NCBI GenBank assembly: GCA_900317795.1
Contig: ONIF01000045.1
Coordinates: 1-10,270 of the forward strand
Direction: 5' to 3'
Origin: an uncultured Eubacteriales bacterium
GTDB taxonomy: Bacteria; Bacillota; Clostridia; Oscillospirales; Acutalibacteraceae
Length of the DNA: 10,270 bases
Made by a program: the position numbers and the translations under genes. The notes under the pieces were generated by a model. That model was not told the origin of the DNA and did not search any database. It was given only the letters and a program-made list of their open reading frames with translations. Positions 6,531-10,270 of this stretch are shown here, piece by piece; within the stretch, counting starts at the first letter, position 1, and every line of letters begins with the position of its first letter.

Positions 6531-6745
6531 GACCCCTCCGTCATTTCATCACTGACGTGATGAAATGCCACCTCCCCTTTCAGGGGAGGCAAGAGTTACA
6601 GTCACAAGTTCGTTTGCTTTTTACACGTTTTTTCGGCTTAGGCTGCTAACAGGCTAATTGTAAACGAAAAAGTCGGCTCGCCTCCTCTGAAAGGGGAGGT
6701 GGCAAAAATTGACAATTTTGATTGTCAATTTTTGACGGAGGGGTC
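6531..6745. repeat. Structured inverted-repeat element, copy 2 (215 bp)
   Basis: This is a second copy of the element at 3685-3903. GACCCCTCCG (6531-6540) and its complement (6736-6745) bound it. Hairpin L is at 6542-6567, a perfect 11-base stem CATTTCATCAC with the same TGAC loop. Hairpin R is at 6703-6734 (CAAAAATTGACAAT stem). The inner inverted repeat is 6568-6590 with 6680-6702, one mismatch in 23. The flanks align directly with copy 1, but the 89-bp core (6591-6679) aligns with copy 1 only when reverse-complemented. The shared right flank extends a little further (GGGGTC, optional T, GGGAC). Confidence 0.88.
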
Positions 6746-6937
6746 TGGGACTGCATATATTTGTGCAGTTTCACGAAAAAACAGAAATTACTCATTTACA
6801 GTTTAAAATATATTGTATCAATGATTTGGTGCTGTGTCAACTCTTTTGAAAATTATGACGAAAATTTAAAAAATAAGTCCGAATTAGTGGCACTTTTTAC
6901 AATTTTGTAATTAGTTGCGGCATTGGCATATAAAAAC
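6746..6937. other. AT-rich spacer, no gene recognised
   Basis: Between repeat copy 2 and the promoter of the pseudokinase gene lies about 190 bases of AT-rich sequence. A 62-codon frame runs through it, but it begins with a non-ATG start inside the repeat hairpin, has no ribosome binding site and resembles nothing known to me. No hairpin or operator stood out. Confidence 0.5.
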
Positions 6938-6967
6938 TTGCATTTTACAAGTGCTTTGTGTTATAAT
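6938..6967 (+). promoter_or_regulatory. Sigma-A promoter of the PASTA pseudokinase gene
   Basis: TTGCAT at 6938-6943 and a perfect TATAAT at 6962-6967 are separated by 18 bases. Transcription would begin near 6974, leaving a leader of about 80 bases. It is the clearest promoter in the window. Confidence 0.8.
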
Positions 6968-6987
6968 ACTCTGAGATGTGCTTTGAC

Positions 6988-7034
6988 GGGCAGCCGTACT
7001 TGCCCTAAGAAAATTCAAACGAAAATTTGTACGG
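6988..7034 (+). promoter_or_regulatory. Leader with two competing stems
   Basis: GGGCA (6988-6992) can pair with TGCCC (7001-7005), enclosing CCGTAC (6994-6999) in its loop. CCGTAC can instead pair with GTACGG (7029-7034), which adjoins the purine stretch before the start codon. The two folds exclude each other. The stems are only five and six base pairs, so this is a weak candidate. Confidence 0.25.
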
Positions 7035-7054
7035 AGAAATGGCGGTTTTAAAAT

Positions 7055-8680
7055 ATGGCTCTGTGTCTTGGATGTATGAAAGAAAATAACGGTGAACAGA
7101 TATGCCCGTTATGCGGATTTGATAAAAATACGGAACAGTCTGTTCCATATCTTCCGCTCGGAACGAATTTGCAGGATAAAAACTATCTCATAGGAAAGAA
7201 AATTGCAAGCAATGCCGAAGGGGCAAAGTATATTGCATACAGCAATACCATGCATTCACCTGTGATAATAAGTGAATTTATGCCGGCAGGTATCGGAGGT
7301 CGCTCAAAAAGTAAAAATTCCGTTGTTGTGAAAGCCGAATATGAAAAACAGTACAGTCAGCTTCATGATGAGTTTTTGAAATATTACAGAAATATAGCAA
7401 GACTGCGTGACGTTAAGGCTATCACACCTATATTTGACATATTCAGTGAAAACAATACTTCCTATGTAGTAGAGGAGGCTTATGAATCCATTCCTTTCAC
7501 GGAGTATCTTGAAAAGCGTGGAGGAAATATAGAATGGAGTGTGGCAAGACCGCTGTTTATGCCGCTGGTATCTGCCCTTTCCTCTCTGCATGAAGCCGAA
7601 ACAGGTCACTATGCAATTTCCCCGTCCAATCTCGTTGTGACTGCCGACGGAAAACTTCGACTGAAAGGCTTTGAAATCGGTGAAACAAGAAAAACAGGCG
7701 GTATATTTGAACCCGAACTCATAAGCGGCTGCTCTGCACCCGAACAGTACAATGCAAACGGTGTCATTGACGAGGCAACAGACGTTTATGGACTTACGGC
7801 AACGCTGTTTTATGCATTGACGGGAAATCTCCCCGAGCCTGCCAATACACGCAAGCCCGAGGGAAAATTATCTATTTCGACAGCCGTTTTCAAAAAACTC
7901 CCTCCGCATATCGTGACGGCTCTGTCCAAAGGTCTGCAAGTCACCAAGGAAAAGAGAATACAGACATTTGAAGAACTCCGCACACAGCTTTCGGCTGCCC
8001 CTGCGGTGAAAGCTATACAGAATGAGGCGAACAGAAACGAAATGAAAAAACAGACTGTACAAAGATATGTTCCGAGAAAAAGAGAGGGCATTCCGGGATA
8101 TGTATGGGGAATTACGGGCGTTCTTGCAATCATGCTGATACTGCTTGTAGTAGGCACTTACTGGCTGCAGACAGACCCCGAAATGCTGACCAAAATATTC
8201 GGCAATAATGACGACATACAGACCTCCTCAAGCGAAAACTCCGATGATAATCCGTATCTTGTAAGGATTCCCAATCTTATCGGACAGAATTACAATGATA
8301 TAGCGGCTATGCAGAATGCCGACTCCGACTATGTTGTGATAAAGGCAAATGAAGAAACCTTTGACGAACACGCAGAAGGCACTATTGTAAAACAAAGTCC
8401 CGCAGAGGGAACAACTGCCGAAAAGGGTGTAACAGTCGTTGTAACCGTAAGTATGGGTTCACCTCAGCGTGAACTTCCTGCCATAAGCGGTCAGTCACTG
8501 GAAGCAGCCGTTGAGGCTCTCGGTCAGCAGGGCTTTATTGCGTCGGGCACATACGTTGCAAGCGATACCGTTGAAGAAGGCAAAGTCATAGGCTATGAAA
8601 ACTACAATGCAGGCGATATGGCTCCCTATGGCTCCAAAATCGTCATCAGCATAAGCCAGGGTCCCGAAACAAGCAACTAA
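7055..8680 (+). CDS. Zinc-ribbon pseudokinase with membrane segment and two PASTA domains
   Basis: This encodes 541 residues. An N-terminal zinc ribbon (C4, C7, C17, C20) precedes a Ser/Thr kinase-like domain (about 34-312), a linker, one membrane helix (about 348-370), and an outside part with two PASTA domains (about 401-467 and 471-537). PASTA domains of active kinases such as PrkC bind muropeptides or lipid II. Catalytic residues are missing: the VAIK lysine is S73 (VIIS), HRD reads HYA (185-187), DFG reads GFE (205-207) and the glycine loop is eroded. The fold signature remains: N192, SAPE (227-230), DVYG (243-246) and R301. It is therefore likely a wall-sensing pseudokinase or scaffold rather than an enzyme. 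The start has only a weak GGCGG nine bases upstream, but the zinc-ribbon cysteines begin at residue 4. It has its own promoter and a shared terminator. Confidence 0.88.
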   Translation: MALCLGCMKENNGEQICPLCGFDKNTEQSVPYLPLGTNLQDKNYLIGKKIASNAEGAKYIAYSNTMHSPVIISEFMPAGIGGRSKSKNSVVVKAEYEKQYSQLHDEFLKYYRNIARLRDVKAITPIFDIFSENNTSYVVEEAYESIPFTEYLEKRGGNIEWSVARPLFMPLVSALSSLHEAETGHYAISPSNLVVTADGKLRLKGFEIGETRKTGGIFEPELISGCSAPEQYNANGVIDEATDVYGLTATLFYALTGNLPEPANTRKPEGKLSISTAVFKKLPPHIVTALSKGLQVTKEKRIQTFEELRTQLSAAPAVKAIQNEANRNEMKKQTVQRYVPRKREGIPGYVWGITGVLAIMLILLVVGTYWLQTDPEMLTKIFGNNDDIQTSSSENSDDNPYLVRIPNLIGQNYNDIAAMQNADSDYVVIKANEETFDEHAEGTIVKQSPAEGTTAEKGVTVVVTVSMGSPQRELPAISGQSLEAAVEALGQQGFIASGTYVASDTVEEGKVIGYENYNAGDMAPYGSKIVISISQGPETSN

Positions 8681-8681
8681 A

Positions 8682-8737
8682 CAATTAGCAATTAGCAATG
8701 AGCAATTAGCAATGTGCAGTGTGCAATGTGCAATGAG
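8682..8737 (+). repeat. Heptamer short tandem repeat, array 2
   Basis: Eight 7-base units follow the pseudokinase stop: CAATTAG, CAATTAG, CAATGAG, CAATTAG, CAATGTG, CAGTGTG, CAATGTG, CAATGAG. The unit is the same as at 1361-1408, and again the TTAG-type units come first and GTG-type units later. It lies between the stop codon and the terminator hairpin. Confidence 0.88.
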
Positions 8738-8750
8738 AAATTAAAAATTC

Positions 8751-8790
8751 AAAAAGCCGATTTCATGTTTGAAAGTGAAATCGGCTTTTT
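8751..8790. terminator. Bidirectional Rho-independent terminator
   Basis: A perfect 15-base stem, AAAAAGCCGATTTCA (8751-8765) with its complement (8776-8790), has a ten-base loop. The ends are runs of A and T, so either strand gives a GC stem followed by U's. It lies between the convergent pseudokinase and GH3 genes, three bases from the end of the latter, and can serve both. Confidence 0.93.
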
Positions 8791-8793
8791 GGT

Positions 8794-10230
8794 TTACATC
8801 ATGTTTTTGTAATACTTGAAAGCAAGTATCCTTGTTACAGCGTGGTCAATGAGGGTTTCGTCAAGAGTGCCGTCTGAAACGGCTGATTTTATCGAGCTGA
8901 CAGCGTCATCTATCATGGTATCTCCTATGGTAAGCATATCATTTCCTGCAAGTATGGCTGTGACGGCAGGTGACTGACCGTTTGTGTACTCCGTGATAGC
9001 GTCCATTTCCAAGTCATCTGTAACGGCAAGTCCCGTGAAATTGAGTTCGTTTCTTAAAATATCATGCACGGTCTTTGAAAGGGAAGCAGGTTTTGTGCTG
9101 TCCATGCAGTTTACGATATTATGGCTTACCATGACAATATGTGCATTTTGCTGAATGCCTGCTTCAAAAGGCTTGAAATCCTCATCAACAAACAATTCAT
9201 AAGGTCTTTCGTCTATTGCAATTCCCGTGTGAGTGTCAACATTGTTTCCGTATCCCGGAAAGTGCTTTAAAGTGGCGGAAACACCGTTTTCCTGAGCGAT
9301 TTTTGTAAATTCGCTGACAAATTCGCATACAGTATCGACATCGTGACCGATGGAACGGTAATACATGAAGTCGTATTCATTAAGGGATATGTCGCACACG
9401 GGGGCAAAGTTGACATCTATATTAAAATCTTTCAGCATTTGAGCCATAGCAAGTGCATTTTCTTTAATAGCGTCCATTCCGCCCTCGTTATAAATATCTC
9501 TGGGGGATTGAAACTCCTCGTCATAAAGTGCAGGTTTACTGCTTATTCTGACAACCGTTCCGCCCTCCTCGTCAACGGCTATTGTCATGGGAATTTCCTG
9601 CGAATTGACATAGGAATTGATATTATTTTTGACTTCATCTTTTGACTTGTCCGCAAAGTCAACCCCGAAAAGCACATAACCGCCCAAGTGATATTTTTGA
9701 GCAAATTCAACTGCATCATACTGGGGACATCTTGCATAGAACATCTGACCTATTTTTTCATCAAGCGACATGGTACGCATTTTGTCAAAAGCCTTTTGGT
9801 AGTATTCCGAGAAAATGCCGTTGTCCTGCCACTCAGTCGGAATTTCATCTTCATATTCAATTTGTGAGGGCTGTTGCGACACTTCCGAAATAACTGACTG
9901 TTCTGGTGAATTTTCGGATATTTCCGAAACGTCTGTTTCAGAGGACTGTTCGGGTGAATTTTCTGATACTTCCGAAACGTCTGTTTCAGAGGACTGTTCG
10001 GGTGAATTTTCCGATACTTTCGAAACGGCTTTTTCGGAGGACTGTTCGGGTGAATTTTCGGATATTTCCGAAACGGCTGTTTTTGAGGACTGTTCGGGGG
10101 AATTTTCGGACACTTCCGAAATGACCGTTTCAGAGGAAAGTTCGGGATTTTCGGGTATGGTGTCAGCACCCGAGCAGGCGGAAAGGCATATTGCCATTAA
10201 GATGGATAAAACTGACAAAGATTTTTTCAT
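8794..10230 (-). CDS. GH3 lipoprotein, NagZ-like beta-N-acetylhexosaminidase
   Basis: This encodes 478 residues. A lipoprotein signal with lipobox LSAC (16-19) predicts a lipid anchor at C19 on the outer membrane face. A repetitive Ser/Glu/Pro linker follows (about 26-117), then a glycoside hydrolase family 3 domain (about 145-475). Motifs are AVDEEGGTVVR (218-228), KHFPGYGN (322-329), the D-x-H dyad D332/H334 of NagZ-type enzymes, and TDDLEM (404-409) with D405 the likely nucleophile. The expected reaction is release of terminal N-acetylglucosamine, most likely from peptidoglycan fragments (EC 3.2.1.52). GH3 also contains phosphorylases and beta-glucosidases, but the D-x-H dyad favours the NagZ group. 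The start has AAAGGAGA seven bases upstream. No convincing promoter lies in the last 40 bases. It converges on the pseudokinase gene. Confidence 0.92.
   Translation of the reverse strand: MKKSLSVLSILMAICLSACSGADTIPENPELSSETVISEVSENSPEQSSKTAVSEISENSPEQSSEKAVSKVSENSPEQSSETDVSEVSENSPEQSSETDVSEISENSPEQSVISEVSQQPSQIEYEDEIPTEWQDNGIFSEYYQKAFDKMRTMSLDEKIGQMFYARCPQYDAVEFAQKYHLGGYVLFGVDFADKSKDEVKNNINSYVNSQEIPMTIAVDEEGGTVVRISSKPALYDEEFQSPRDIYNEGGMDAIKENALAMAQMLKDFNIDVNFAPVCDISLNEYDFMYYRSIGHDVDTVCEFVSEFTKIAQENGVSATLKHFPGYGNNVDTHTGIAIDERPYELFVDEDFKPFEAGIQQNAHIVMVSHNIVNCMDSTKPASLSKTVHDILRNELNFTGLAVTDDLEMDAITEYTNGQSPAVTAILAGNDMLTIGDTMIDDAVSSIKSAVSDGTLDETLIDHAVTRILAFKYYKNMM
9880..10155 (-). repeat. 48-bp minisatellite encoding the GH3 lipoprotein linker
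   Basis: This in-frame tandem repeat has a 48-base unit (16 residues, consensus SENSPEQSSETxVSEV). Residues 41-104 are four full units; a 15-residue degenerate unit (26-40) precedes them and a 13-residue unit (105-117) follows. Two units, 9923-9970 and 9971-10018, differ at one base. The product is an acidic, serine-rich spacer between the lipid anchor and the catalytic domain. Because 48 is a multiple of three, the repeat also opens false frames on both strands. Confidence 0.92.
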
Positions 10231-10270
10231 AGAAATTCTCCTTTAAAATATGGTGTCAATGACATTAAGA

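Noticed and set aside
7039..7089. Short leader frame of 16 codons overlapping the pseudokinase start
   Set aside because: The only GGAG is two bases from its ATG, too close, and nothing in the peptide suggests a regulatory role.
1361..8737. CRISPR array
   Set aside because: The tandem heptamers have no spacers, and no cas gene is present.
9750..10246. Long open frames on both strands (143 and 139 codons) through the minisatellite
   Set aside because: A repeat unit of 48 bases keeps every frame open once one unit is open. The lipoprotein frame has a signal peptide, a ribosome binding site and a recognisable GH3 domain; the others have none.
10231..10270. TTGACA on the minus strand at 10259-10254 as promoter of the GH3 gene
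   Set aside because: A -10 at 17 bases would fall between the ribosome binding site and start codon and does not match TATAAT.

Overview
The window looks like a low-to-moderate GC Firmicutes chromosome, most likely a Clostridia gut or rumen organism of the Ruminococcus/Oscillospiraceae type. The grounds are Gram-positive cell-wall proteins (two LytR-CpsA-Psr enzymes, a PASTA protein), strong AAAGGAG-type ribosome binding sites, a TATAAT promoter, a TTG start and several short intergenic repeats of kinds I associate with these genomes. The genus is inference. I see no rRNA, tRNA, CRISPR array, transposase, integrase or phage gene.

Layout. 148-1362 (+): an LCP-family cell-wall ligase. 1361-1571: a heptamer tandem repeat and a 125-bp nested palindrome. 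1572-3586 (+): a two-gene metal operon, a CobW/COG0523 GTPase with a 24-histidine loop, then a P-loop protein apparently fused to a YcgQ/DUF1980-like domain, closed by a strong terminator. 3685-3903: structured repeat copy 1. 3950-6414 (-): an operon read right to left, uracil phosphoribosyltransferase, an Sfp-type phosphopantetheinyl transferase overlapping it by ATGA, and a second LCP protein with a TTG start. 6531-6745: structured repeat copy 2. 6938-8680 (+): a promoter, a leader and a zinc-ribbon pseudokinase with a membrane segment and two PASTA domains. 8682-8790: heptamer repeat and bidirectional terminator. 8794-10230 (-): a GH3 NagZ-like lipoprotein with a 48-bp minisatellite encoding its linker.

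How the genes may work together. Four of the eight genes act at the envelope: two LCP ligases that attach glycopolymers to peptidoglycan, a PASTA pseudokinase that could sense wall fragments, and a lipoprotein glycosidase that could trim them. The CobW pair points to zinc or related metal handling. The upp-PPTase-LCP operon joins salvage, carrier-protein activation and wall assembly without an obvious shared pathway.

The least explained signals are intergenic. Two roughly 215-bp elements keep the same flanking hairpins, with compensatory base changes, but carry their cores in opposite orientation. Also notable are loss of the catalytic residues in the kinase-like protein and a hairpin that buries the upp ribosome binding site.
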